Shown here: positions 7,082 through 15,064 of the stretch, piece after piece
How positions within the stretch are numbered: the stretch's first letter is position 1
Layout: the number at the start of each line of letters is the position of its first letter
Origin: JACKBJ01 sp964549495
GTDB lineage: Bacteria; Chloroflexota; Anaerolineae; Epilineales; Epilineaceae
Direction of reading: 5' to 3'
Assembly: GCA_964549495.1 (NCBI GenBank)
Contig: CAZJWJ010000096.1
Span: 1 to 20,040, forward strand
Length of the DNA: 20,040 bases
Notes under the pieces: generated by a model
Database searches by the model: none
Seen by the model: only the letters and a program-made list of their open reading frames with translations
What the model was told of the DNA's origin: nothing
Program-made: the position numbers and the translations under genes

Positions 7082-7127
7082 GACCGCCGCGCGGTCACTT
7101 GCCCGATCGACCCAGCGGACGCACAAT
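7082..7127 (+). promoter_or_regulatory. Promoter and possible operator for the crp-like/purB operon
   Basis: TTGCCC (7099-7104) and CACAAT (7122-7127) are spaced by 17 bases, each matching four consensus positions. Two bases before the -35 is a perfect inverted repeat, GACCGC-CGC-GCGGTC (7082-7096), which could be an operator or a short stem ending the HAD transcript. The transcript would start near 7134, with a GGAGG site before the ATG at 7170. Confidence 0.5.
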
Positions 7128-7169
7128 CCCCGGGCGCACCCATGAATCCCTGCGAGGAGGCAGCTGGCC

Positions 7170-7868
7170 ATGCAATCGGACCTCGAAGCCCTGCAGAACA
7201 CCCGCTTGTTTCGCAACATGCCCGAAGACAGCCTGGCCCGTCTGGCCACCTTCGTGCGACATCGGCACCTGGCCGGAGGCGAGCTGCTCTTCGAACAGGG
7301 CGCGCCGGGCATCGCCATGTTCGTGCTGGCCGAGGGCGAGCTGCGCGTCAGCCTGCGCACGCCCAACAAGCCCGAGCTGACCCTGGCCCTGCTCCAGCCG
7401 GGCGACGTCGTCGGCGAGCTCGCGCTCTTCGACGAAGGGGAAGAGCGCTCGGCCACCGTATCGGCCACCGAGCCCTCGCGACTGCTCTACCTCAATCGAA
7501 GCGACTTCCTGTCGACCATCGAGAGCGAGCCCTCGGCGCTGCGCGCGGTGCTCAGCAGCCTGGCCGACCACATCCGCACCATGAACCGGCGCCTCAACGA
7601 CATGGTCACCCGCGACCCCAACGCGCGCCTGGCCAAACTCCTGCTCGAGGATCTGGCGGACTACCACTCGATCGACGAGGAGAGCGGCGCCATCACGATC
7701 ACGCGCGACTTCAGCTTGCTGGAATTGGGCAGCATGGCCTACATGCACCCGGTGCATCTGGAGACGCGGATTCGGGACCTGATGTACGAGCACATCGTCG
7801 ATCGCGACGTCGAAGGGCACCTGGTCGTCGTGAACCCGGACACCATGCGCGGTTGGCTGGCTTCCTAG
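7170..7868 (+). CDS. CRP/FNR-family regulator with a cyclic-nucleotide-binding domain
   Basis: The 232-residue protein has an N-terminal cyclic-nucleotide-binding barrel (about 14-118), a dimer helix (about 120-145) and a C-terminal winged-helix region (about 150-225). The phosphate-binding cassette GELALFDEGEERSATV (82-97) keeps the Gly-Glu and Arg-Ser pairs (G82 E83, R93 S94) that hold cAMP in E. coli CRP, so a cyclic nucleotide ligand is likely. The HTH is atypical: where CRP has a SRETVSR-like recognition helix, this protein reads HPVHLETRIRDL. GAGGAGG lies nine bases before the ATG. It heads a tight run with purB, three bases away. The inverted repeat at its own promoter could be an autoregulatory site. 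Targets are unknown. Confidence 0.85.
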   Translation: MQSDLEALQNTRLFRNMPEDSLARLATFVRHRHLAGGELLFEQGAPGIAMFVLAEGELRVSLRTPNKPELTLALLQPGDVVGELALFDEGEERSATVSATEPSRLLYLNRSDFLSTIESEPSALRAVLSSLADHIRTMNRRLNDMVTRDPNARLAKLLLEDLADYHSIDEESGAITITRDFSLLELGSMAYMHPVHLETRIRDLMYEHIVDRDVEGHLVVVNPDTMRGWLAS

Positions 7869-7871
7869 CCC

Positions 7872-9293
7872 ATGTCCCTCGGCGAGACGGGCGGACCGGA
7901 CCACGAAGGCTACCAGAGCCCCTTTTCCTGGCGTTACGGTTCCCCGGCCATGCGCGCGTTGTGGAGCGAGGCCGAAAAGCGGCGCACCATGCGCCGGGTA
8001 TGGTTGGCCTTGGCCGAATCGCAGGCCGAGGCCGGGCTGGTCGAGCCCGAGCATGTCGAGCGGCTGCGGCGGACGGTCGATGACATCGACATCGAGCGGG
8101 CCGAGGAGATCGAAGCCACGACCCGCCACGACGTGATGGCCGAGATCCTGTGCTGGGCCGAGCAGGTCGGTGAGGCCGGTGGCGTGATCCATCTCGGCGC
8201 CACCAGCGCCGACATCACCGACAACGTCGACGCGCTGCGCATCCAGCGCGGTCTCGAATTGATCCGCGGCCAGCTGGCCGGCCTGATCGAGGCCCTAGCC
8301 GCGCGCGTCGAGGAGATGGCCGATCGGGTGACCATGGGCTGGACCCACATCCAACCGGCGGCCCCGACGACGATCGGATACCGCCTGGCCAATTCCCTGC
8401 AGGACCTCCTGATCGATTGGGAGCTCTTGACCGAGACCCGAGCGCGGACGGCCGGCAAGGGCTTCAAGGGTGCCGTGGGCACCGCCGCCAGCTACACCGG
8501 GCTGCTGGAGGGCTCGGGCACGACGGCGGAACAGATGGAGGCTGCGGCCATGCGCCGACTGGGCCTGCCGGCTTTCCCGGTGACCACGCAGGTCTACCCG
8601 CGCAAGCTGGACTGGCTGGTGAGCAATGCGCTGGCCGGCATCGCCGGCTCGGCCTCGACCCTGGCCTTCAACATCCGCCTGATGCAGAGCCCGCCCTTCG
8701 GCGAATGGTCCGAAGGCTTCGAGGCCGGCCAGGTCGGCTCCTCGGCCATGCCCTGGAAGCGCAACCCGATCAACGCCGAGAACCTCAACTCGCTGGCTCG
8801 CTACGTGGCCGCCCTGCCCCAGGTGGCCTGGCAGAACGAGACCTCGAGCCTGCTCGAACGCACCCTGGACGACTCGGCCAACCGCCGGATCGGGCTGCCC
8901 GGTGCCTTCCTGGCCACCGACGAGATCCTGAGCCGCGGGCTGCGCCTGGTCCAGCGCCTGCAGGTGGAGGACGGCGCTGTCGACGCCTTGCTGGCGCGCT
9001 TCGGACCCTTTGCCGCCACCGAGCGCGTGCTGCTTGCCGCCGCCGGCGCCGGCGGCGACCGCCAAGCGCTCCACGAGCGCATCCGCCAGCACAGCATGGC
9101 GGCCTGGAGCGCGGTGGAGGCCGGCGGCGCCAACGACCTGGCCGATCGCCTGGCGGGCGACGAGGAGATCCTGCGCTGGCTCGAAGCCGACGAGGTGCGC
9201 GCGCTGATCGGCGCGCCGGAGCAGCACGTGGGCGACGCGCCGGCGCGAGCGCGGGCGATGGCGGCCCGCGCCCGCGCCGCCCTGGCCGGCTAG
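7872..9293 (+). CDS. purB: Adenylosuccinate lyase
   Basis: This fumarase/aspartase-superfamily enzyme catalyses two purine steps: SAICAR to AICAR plus fumarate, and adenylosuccinate to AMP plus fumarate. Visible signatures are TTRHDVMAE (His86), HLGATSADITDN (107-118), GWTHIQPAAPTT (catalytic His159) and the flexible signature loop GSSAMPWKRNPINAEN (289-304), with its catalytic serine in SSAM. The length, 473 residues, is usual for bacterial PurB. The ATG is three bases after the stop of the CRP-like gene and has no strong ribosome site, suggesting translational coupling. The glycosyltransferase gene follows 12 bases later. Argininosuccinate lyase and fumarase are less likely given the MPWKRNP loop and N-terminal sequence. 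Confidence 0.95.
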   Translation: MSLGETGGPDHEGYQSPFSWRYGSPAMRALWSEAEKRRTMRRVWLALAESQAEAGLVEPEHVERLRRTVDDIDIERAEEIEATTRHDVMAEILCWAEQVGEAGGVIHLGATSADITDNVDALRIQRGLELIRGQLAGLIEALAARVEEMADRVTMGWTHIQPAAPTTIGYRLANSLQDLLIDWELLTETRARTAGKGFKGAVGTAASYTGLLEGSGTTAEQMEAAAMRRLGLPAFPVTTQVYPRKLDWLVSNALAGIAGSASTLAFNIRLMQSPPFGEWSEGFEAGQVGSSAMPWKRNPINAENLNSLARYVAALPQVAWQNETSSLLERTLDDSANRRIGLPGAFLATDEILSRGLRLVQRLQVEDGAVDALLARFGPFAATERVLLAAAGAGGDRQALHERIRQHSMAAWSAVEAGGANDLADRLAGDEEILRWLEADEVRALIGAPEQHVGDAPARARAMAARARAALAG

Positions 9294-9305
9294 CCGGCCT
9301 CGCGC

Positions 9306-11279
9306 ATGCCCCTTCGCCATGGCGGCGACTGGCCCCGCGTCAGCATCGTCACGATCAACTACAACGGCCGGGATCATCTGGCCGACTGCTTCGCCTCCAT
9401 CCGGGCCCTGCGCTATCCGGCCGATCGGCTCGAGATCCTCTGTATCGACAACGACTCGAGCGACGGCTCGCCCGACTACATCCGGCGCGAGCACCCCGAC
9501 GTCCGCCTGATCGAATCGGGCAGCAACTTGGGCTTCGCCGCCGGCTGCAATCTGGGCGCGCGCGAGAGCCGGGCCGAGTTGATCGCCTTCCTGAACAACG
9601 ACGCCCGGGTCGACCCGGGCTGGCTGGAGGCCCTGGTCGAGGCCCTCGATCCCGACTCCGGCCTGATCTGCAGCGCGGCGGTCATGCTCGACTGGCAGGG
9701 CGAGCAGGTGGACTTCGTGGAGGGTCATCTGAGCTTCCACGGCTTTGCCAGGCAGGCGCATTGGCGCGCCCGCTACAAGCCCGAGGACTTCTCGGAGGCC
9801 AAGGAGCTGCTCTTTGCCTGCGGCGGTGCGATGTTGATCGACCGGCGGGTCTTCCTGGAGGTCGGCGGCTTCGACGAGCGCTTCTGGATGTTCTTCGAGG
9901 ACGTCGACCTGGGCTGGCGGCTGTGGATCCTGGGCTATCGGGTGGTCCTGGCGCCGGGCGCCATCACCTACCACCGGCACCACGGATCGGCCGGCCGGCT
10001 GGGCAGCGATCGGCGCAACTTCCTCTACGAGCGCAACGGCTTGATGATGATCCTCAAGAACTACGCCGACGAGACGCTGCAGGGCGCGCTGCCGGCCGCC
10101 ATCGCCCTGATGGCCCACCGCGCCACCGACTACCTGCAGCGCTCGGCCGGGGGCTTCGACATGCTCGAGCCGGAGACCTGGTGCGCCCTGGACGAGCAGA
10201 ACATGCAGCAGCGGATCTCCCTGGGCGACCTGGCGCCGCTGGTGGCCTTGCGCGCGGTGCTCGAGCGCTTGCCCGATGTGATGGCCGAACGCGAGCGGAT
10301 CCAAGCCGGCCGGCGCCGGCCCGATCCCGAGATCCTGCCCCTCTTCGGTCAGCCGCGGCGACTCTACCCGATGGGCCACATGTTGGTTCAGGATTATTGC
10401 GAAGCGCATCAGCATCTCTGGTTCGCGCTGGGCCTCGACCGGGTCTTCGCCGGCTGCAGCGCGCGCGTGGCCGTGCTCAGCAGCGTCGGCCTGCCCGGCT
10501 TGGGCTTTCCGGACAGCCGCGAGGGCCGGCGTGCCGAGGCCATCGGCCTGGCCTTGCGCCGAGCGGGGCACGAAGTCGTCCACTGTCTGCCCGAGCGCCT
10601 GATCGAGGCCCATCCCGAGGCCCAGGTCGATACCCGCACGAAGCGCTTCGCCTGGAACGACCGCAAGCTGGACAACCGCCTCCTTCGCCTGGGGCCCGAC
10701 CTCATCGTGGCCACCCACTGGCGCTGTCTGGCCTTCGCCCGGCTCTCGATCTACCGGCCGCTGGTGCTCGATCACGATCCGAGCGACCCGCTGCCGGCAT
10801 TCGAGGCCGAGGTCGAGCGGCTCTTCGAGAGCCCCAAGGACCGCCGGCATGTGCAGGAGGCACTCCTTCGTCTCGACTACCTGATCAACGTCGATCGCTT
10901 CCTGACCGCCGACGAGGCGGAACAGCAGGCGCTGCGCCGCTGGCTGGACGAGGAGGCCGATCTGCGGCCGCCGGCCGAGCGCTTCGCCTTGCTGCCCGAG
11001 GCCGAGCTGGAGGCCGAAGGGGGCCTGAGCCGCGTGCCGGCCGCCTCCGATCTGCCGCCGGGTCTGGCCGCCCTGGACGCCTTCTGCCGGCTGGGCGCCT
11101 ACGGACGGGACAAGCTGGCGGTGGACTTCCGGCCGCCCTTCCCCCATACCCCGGCCTGGGAGCTGCCGATCAAGGCCTGGCGCAGCCTGAAGACCCAAGG
11201 CCCGGGCTGCCTGGCCGACGAGGTGAGCCGCTACCTGCGTTGGATCTGGCACAACCTGCAGCGGCGCATGGCCCGCTGA
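9306..11279 (+). CDS. GT2 glycosyltransferase with a GT-B-like C-terminal domain
   Basis: Residues 10-240 form a family 2 GT-A domain: VSIVTINYNGRDHL (12-25), nucleotide-binding CIDNDSSDGS, the metal-binding NNDARVD (97-103) and the FFEDVDLGWRLW region (197-208) with the putative catalytic acid. It resembles rhamnosyltransferase-like enzymes that extend surface glycans. After a linker, residues 387-560 look like the first Rossmann lobe of a GT4-type GT-B enzyme (RVAVLSSVGLPG, RAEAIGLALRRAGHEVVHCLP, GPDLIVATHW, LDYLINVDRFLTADEAEQ), but the second, sugar-nucleotide-binding lobe is missing. There are no membrane segments; it probably acts at the inner face of the membrane on a lipid-linked or protein acceptor. 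Sugar and acceptor are unknown. It sits between purB and a peptidase gene, only a base or so from the latter. Confidence 0.85.
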   Translation: MPLRHGGDWPRVSIVTINYNGRDHLADCFASIRALRYPADRLEILCIDNDSSDGSPDYIRREHPDVRLIESGSNLGFAAGCNLGARESRAELIAFLNNDARVDPGWLEALVEALDPDSGLICSAAVMLDWQGEQVDFVEGHLSFHGFARQAHWRARYKPEDFSEAKELLFACGGAMLIDRRVFLEVGGFDERFWMFFEDVDLGWRLWILGYRVVLAPGAITYHRHHGSAGRLGSDRRNFLYERNGLMMILKNYADETLQGALPAAIALMAHRATDYLQRSAGGFDMLEPETWCALDEQNMQQRISLGDLAPLVALRAVLERLPDVMAERERIQAGRRRPDPEILPLFGQPRRLYPMGHMLVQDYCEAHQHLWFALGLDRVFAGCSARVAVLSSVGLPGLGFPDSREGRRAEAIGLALRRAGHEVVHCLPERLIEAHPEAQVDTRTKRFAWNDRKLDNRLLRLGPDLIVATHWRCLAFARLSIYRPLVLDHDPSDPLPAFEAEVERLFESPKDRRHVQEALLRLDYLINVDRFLTADEAEQQALRRWLDEEADLRPPAERFALLPEAELEAEGGLSRVPAASDLPPGLAALDAFCRLGAYGRDKLAVDFRPPFPHTPAWELPIKAWRSLKTQGPGCLADEVSRYLRWIWHNLQRRMAR

Positions 11280-11307
11280 CATGCCGCCCGAACCCGAGGA
11301 GACCGCG

Positions 11308-12816
11308 ATGACCCAGCCCGCCTTCGATACGCTGCTCGAGCTCGTCCACGAGATGCACGACCTGGGCAAGGCCGCCGCCCTGCTCAGCTGGGACCGCGAG
11401 GTGAACATGCCGCCGCGCGGCGATTCCGCCCGCGTGGCGCAGATGACCACCCTGCGCCGTTTGACCCACCAGCGCATCTGCTCCGATGCCATGGGCGAAG
11501 CCATCGAGCAGGCCGAGGCGGCGGTGGACGGCGCGGATCCGGCTCAGTTCGAGGCCGGCCTGATCCGCATCCTGAAACGCGACCGCGGCCGGGCGCTGCG
11601 CTTGCCCGAGGACTTCGTCATCGAGAGCAGCCAGGTCGGCGCCCGCGCCTGGCGGGTCTGGAGGGAAGCCCGCGAAGCGGACGATTTCGAGCGCTTTCGG
11701 CCCCATCTGGAGCGCCTGATCGACTTGCAGCGGCAGCGGGCCGACTACTTGGGCTACGAGTCGGAGCCCTACGACGCCCTGGTCGATCTCTACGAGGAGG
11801 GCATGACCGCGGCCGAGCTGCGCCAGATCTTCTCGGGCCTGCGCGAAGCCACCGTCCCCTTGCTCGAAGCCATCGAGGACCGCGGCCGGAGCCTGGACGA
11901 CGGTCCGCTGCATCAGCATTTCGACCGCGAGGCGCAGGAGCGCTTCGCGCGGCACATCGCGGGCGTTGTGGGCTACGACTTCGAGCGGGGCCACCTGGGC
12001 ACGGCAACCCATCCCTTCGCCACGAGCTTTTCGCGCGACGACGCGCGCATCACCACCCGCTGGCACGAGGACTTCCTCAGCCCGGCCCTCTTCGGCACGC
12101 TTCACGAATGCGGCCATGCCATCTACGAACAGGGAACCGGCGAGGAGCTGGCGCGTACGCCCTTGGCTCGCGGCTGCTCCTCCGGCATCCACGAATCGCA
12201 ATCGCGTATGATCGAGAACCTGGTCGGACGCAGCCTGGAGTTCTGGCAGGCCCACTACCCCGACCTGCAGGCACAGTTTCCGAGCCAGTTCGGGTCGCTG
12301 TCGGTGGAGGACTTCCACGCCGCCATCAACAAGGTGCAGGCCTCATTCATCCGCGTCGAGGCCGACGAATTGACCTACAACCTGCACATCATCCTGCGCT
12401 TCGAGCTCGAGCAGGCCATGCTGTCGGGTGACCTGGCGGCGCGCGACCTGCCGATCGCCTGGAAGGATCGCTTCGAGGAGCTCCTGGGAATCCGGCCGCC
12501 CGACGACCGGCTGGGCGCGCTGCAGGACGTGCATTGGTCCGGCTCCAGCTTCGGCTACTTCCCGACCTATGCGCTGGGCAACCTCTACGCGGCCCAGCTG
12601 ATGCAGGCGGCACGCCAGGACGATCCGGCGGTGGGCCGGGACCTGGCGCGAGGCAGCACCGAGGCCCTGCTGGCCTGGCTCGGCGTCAAGATCCATCGCC
12701 ACGGACGCAAGCTCCCGCCGCGCGAGCTCTTGATCCAAGCCACCGGGCGGGGGCCGGACAGCCGAGCATTCGTGGCTTATGCCGAGCAGAAGTTCGGGCA
12801 ACTCTACGGTCTCTGA
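11308..12816 (+). CDS. M32 carboxypeptidase (carboxypeptidase Taq family)
   Basis: The 502-residue zinc metallopeptidase removes C-terminal residues from peptides in the cytosol. Its zinc motif HECGH lies at residues 266-270 (LFGTLHECGHAIYEQ), with the third ligand in HESQSRMIEN (Glu296) and the family motif GTATHPFATSF shortly before. The GYFPTYALGNLYAAQL segment is also typical of M32, and the length matches the family. An ATG at 11281 opens the same frame, but the ATG at 11308 has GAGGAG six bases upstream and gives the usual N-terminus. The gene follows the glycosyltransferase within 30 bases and is probably the last of the operon begun at 7170. It likely serves peptide turnover. Confidence 0.93.
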   Translation: MTQPAFDTLLELVHEMHDLGKAAALLSWDREVNMPPRGDSARVAQMTTLRRLTHQRICSDAMGEAIEQAEAAVDGADPAQFEAGLIRILKRDRGRALRLPEDFVIESSQVGARAWRVWREAREADDFERFRPHLERLIDLQRQRADYLGYESEPYDALVDLYEEGMTAAELRQIFSGLREATVPLLEAIEDRGRSLDDGPLHQHFDREAQERFARHIAGVVGYDFERGHLGTATHPFATSFSRDDARITTRWHEDFLSPALFGTLHECGHAIYEQGTGEELARTPLARGCSSGIHESQSRMIENLVGRSLEFWQAHYPDLQAQFPSQFGSLSVEDFHAAINKVQASFIRVEADELTYNLHIILRFELEQAMLSGDLAARDLPIAWKDRFEELLGIRPPDDRLGALQDVHWSGSSFGYFPTYALGNLYAAQLMQAARQDDPAVGRDLARGSTEALLAWLGVKIHRHGRKLPPRELLIQATGRGPDSRAFVAYAEQKFGQLYGL

Positions 12817-12844
12817 TCTCCGGCGAGGCGGCAGCCGGCCGGGG

Positions 12845-12873
12845 TTGACGCGACGAGGATTCGGTCCTAGGCT
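12845..12873 (+). promoter_or_regulatory. Promoter giving a leaderless start for the nucleotidyltransferase gene
   Basis: TTGACG (12845-12850) and TAGGCT (12868-12873) are 17 bases apart. The -10 ends six bases before the ATG at 12880, so the message would begin at or near the start codon; no Shine-Dalgarno sequence is present. Confidence 0.6.
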
Positions 12874-12879
12874 GTCGGC

Positions 12880-14592
12880 ATGCAGTCGACTTCGCCTGAG
12901 CCGCTCTCGGAGATGCGCGTGGGGGACCTGATGACCCATGGCGTTGTGCGCGCCTTGCAGGCGAGCATGACGGTCGGCGAAGCCATCGAATACCTCCAGC
13001 GATATGGTCACGAGGGCTATCCGGTGGTCGATGGCCAAGAGGTGCTGGGGGTTCTGACCCAAGGGGTCTTGGGCCGCGCCGCCCACCACCAGTTGGGTCG
13101 GACGCCGGTTCGAGACCTGGTGATCGGCAGCAGCCTGACCATCGGGCGCGATGCCTCGATCTCCGAGGCGCGCCGGCTCATGCTCAGCCACGGCATCGGC
13201 CAGCTTCCCGTGGTCGAGTCGGATCGCATGATCGGCATCATCACCCGAACGGACCTCCTGCGCGCCTGGGGGCGGGAGGATCGACCTCGAAGCCGTGGAT
13301 CCCTGGCCGATGCCCTGCGCAGGCAACTCGCGCCGGCCACCTTGCAGGCCTTGGAGCAGGTATCCGAAACCGCCGTCGCGAGGGACGAAGGGGTCTACCT
13401 GGTCGGCGGGGTGCCTCGCGACCTGCTCTTGGACCGCCTGCCGGAAGGACCGGACCAGGACCTGGACGTGGTGGTCGAGGGCGATGCGGGCGGACTGGCC
13501 GAGGCCGTCTGCTCGCGCCACGGCGGGACGCTGCGCCGCCACGATCGTTTCGGCACCGCCACCTGGGCGCCGGTGGAGGATGGGCCGGCCATCGATTTGG
13601 TGACGGCCCGCTCGGAGTACTACGCGGCACCGGCCGTGCTGCCCAACGTGGAGCCGGGCTCGCTGCACAGCGATCTGGTGCGACGAGACTTCAGCATCAA
13701 TACCCTGGCGGTCGACCTTCGACCGGAGCGCTTCGGCCGCCTGATCGACCGACTCGGCGGCCTGCACGATCTGGACGCTGGTCTGATCCGGGCCCTGCAT
13801 CCGCTGAGCTTCGTCGAGGATCCCACGCGGATCCTGCGCGCGCTGCGTTTCGAACAGCGCTTCGGCTTCCGCCTGGAATCGGGCACGGAGGCCCTCGCTC
13901 GGCGGGCCGGCCCCTGGCTGACCCGAACCACCGGCACGCGCATCCAGGCCGAGTTGCGCAAGAGCATGACCGAGCCGGATCCCGCCGCCATCCTGGCTCG
14001 CCTGGCCGATCTCGGCGTGCTCGAGGCCATCGCGCCCGGACTGCGGCCCGGGGACGCATCCCGATTGGACCGTCTGCCGGGGCGCCTGGCCCGGTGGGAG
14101 GCCGAGACCAGTCTGGCGGTGGAATCCCCGCCCGTCGGCGACCTGGCGAGGTGGCGCCTGATGGCCTGGCTGAGCGCAGCGGGCAAGGCCGGGCTTCGTG
14201 CGGCGCAGCGACTCGATCTGCCAGGTCGGGAGCTGGATCTGATCCGGGAGGCGGCCGGCCTGCTGGCCGCCTCCGATCAGTTTGCCGATCCGGGTCTGTC
14301 TCCGAGCCAACTCTTCGCCCGTTTGGACGGCCGGCGGGCCGAGAGCGTCTGCCTGGCCTGGCTGATGGCCGAAGATGCAGCACCGCGCGAGGCCTGGTGG
14401 AGATTTGCCAGCGAATTGCAGCGGGTCGAGGTGGGGGTGGACGGACAGGATTTGGCCGCCCTGGGCCTGGCACCCGGCCCGGTTTACGGTCGGGTCCTGA
14501 CCGCAGTGCGCGACGCGCGCTTGGACGGCGAGATCGAAGATCGAGAAGAAGCGCTGGCGATGGCCCGCCGGCTGGTCGCCGAGCTCGATTGA
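12880..14592 (+). CDS. CBS-domain tRNA nucleotidyltransferase / poly(A) polymerase family protein
   Basis: The 570-residue protein starts with two CBS domains (about 13-65 and 77-130; MRVGDLMTHGVV, LMLSHGIGQLPVV), which often bind adenine nucleotides. Next comes a class II nucleotidyltransferase head: YLVGGVPRDLLL (173-184), metal-binding DLDVVVEGD (194-202), RRDFSINTLA (268-277) and EDPTRILRALRFEQRFGF (313-330). A helical tail fills the rest. The family adds CCA, or only CC or A, to tRNA 3' ends, or poly(A) to RNA; base specificity is not readable here. Related proteins often also carry an N-terminal DHH phosphoesterase domain; it is absent here, and the promoter at the ATG argues against a missed upstream start. 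The CBS pair may tune activity to energy state. Confidence 0.88.
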   Translation: MQSTSPEPLSEMRVGDLMTHGVVRALQASMTVGEAIEYLQRYGHEGYPVVDGQEVLGVLTQGVLGRAAHHQLGRTPVRDLVIGSSLTIGRDASISEARRLMLSHGIGQLPVVESDRMIGIITRTDLLRAWGREDRPRSRGSLADALRRQLAPATLQALEQVSETAVARDEGVYLVGGVPRDLLLDRLPEGPDQDLDVVVEGDAGGLAEAVCSRHGGTLRRHDRFGTATWAPVEDGPAIDLVTARSEYYAAPAVLPNVEPGSLHSDLVRRDFSINTLAVDLRPERFGRLIDRLGGLHDLDAGLIRALHPLSFVEDPTRILRALRFEQRFGFRLESGTEALARRAGPWLTRTTGTRIQAELRKSMTEPDPAAILARLADLGVLEAIAPGLRPGDASRLDRLPGRLARWEAETSLAVESPPVGDLARWRLMAWLSAAGKAGLRAAQRLDLPGRELDLIREAAGLLAASDQFADPGLSPSQLFARLDGRRAESVCLAWLMAEDAAPREAWWRFASELQRVEVGVDGQDLAALGLAPGPVYGRVLTAVRDARLDGEIEDREEALAMARRLVAELD

Positions 14593-14607
14593 AGCGGGGG
14601 CATCCTT

Positions 14608-15012
14608 CTGAGCCCGGTCGATCCACCGCTGCGACTGATCGAGGCGCCCATTCGAGCCGGGCAGGCGCCTGATCGCTGCTGGATCCCCCTGCTGTCCTTC
14701 CTGCGGGATGGCGAGCAGGGCTGGATCATAGAAGCCGTGGCCATCACGGCCGCGAGCCCGGATGGCACACGCCTGCTGAGCCTGGAATCGGGCCGGCAGG
14801 CCGCACTGCCCGACCGGATCCCCCCGATCTCGGAGCCGCGCTTGGTGCGACTCGAGGCATCCGAGCTGCGCGCGCTGGCGGCGGCCGCCCTCGAGATCGA
14901 CGTCGGCCCGGGCCGGCCCTGCCTGCGCCGATTCCGTGTTCGCTGGCGGCCGGGTCGGACGCCGCGGCGCTTGGAGGAACTGGACGACCGGCGGATCCCG
15001 CCTGTGCTATGA
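14608..15012 (+). CDS. Small unrecognised protein, start uncertain
   Basis: A frame open from the preceding gene's stop to 15012 encodes a plausible protein (ending RRLEELDDRRIPPVL). The only standard start is GTG at 14737 (91 residues), but protein-like sequence extends well upstream (for example DRCWIPLLSFLRDGEQGW), and a CTG at 14608 with a GGGGG site seven bases before it would give 134 residues. I annotate the longer form tentatively. It is soluble, without signal or membrane segments, and I recognise no domain. It lies 15 bases after the nucleotidyltransferase gene, in the same direction, and is probably cotranscribed. Its stop codon TGA falls inside the -10 box of the next gene. Confidence 0.5.
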   Translation: MSPVDPPLRLIEAPIRAGQAPDRCWIPLLSFLRDGEQGWIIEAVAITAASPDGTRLLSLESGRQAALPDRIPPISEPRLVRLEASELRALAAAALEIDVGPGRPCLRRFRVRWRPGRTPRRLEELDDRRIPPVL

Positions 15013-15013
15013 T
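15005..15013 (+). promoter_or_regulatory. Extended -10 promoter of the ECF sigma factor gene
   Basis: TGCTATGAT is identical to the element before the HAD gene at 6222. No good -35 lies at the right distance. The start point would be near 15020, and the short leader can fold as GCGGCCG-CCGGA-CGGCCGC (15020-15038). Confidence 0.5.
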
Positions 15014-15064
15014 CCGCGCGCGGCCGCCGGACGGCCGCTCCAGCTCTGCGAACGGATCGAGGCC

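Noticed and set aside
9041..9062. Long GC palindrome in purB
   Set aside because: It is an alanine-glycine run (AAAGAGG) coded with GC-ending codons inside a conserved gene, with no sign of a separate function.
11281..11307. ATG at 11281 as the start of the M32 peptidase
   Set aside because: The ATG at 11308 has GAGGAG at ideal spacing; the 11281 ATG would leave that ribosome site inside the gene.
8417..11311. A 964-codon open frame on the plus strand
   Set aside because: It is another frame of purB and the glycosyltransferase, with an Arg/Ala/Gly/Pro-rich translation typical of GC-driven open frames.
8295..11504. A 1069-codon open frame on the minus strand
   Set aside because: It lies antisense to purB, the glycosyltransferase and the M32 peptidase, all with clear family motifs. 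Its translation is rich in Gln, Gly, His, Val and Ala without recognisable domains, as expected opposite a GC-rich gene.
12343..14310. A 655-codon open frame on the minus strand
   Set aside because: It is antisense to the peptidase and nucleotidyltransferase genes, with low-information Gln/Arg/His/Ala-rich translation.
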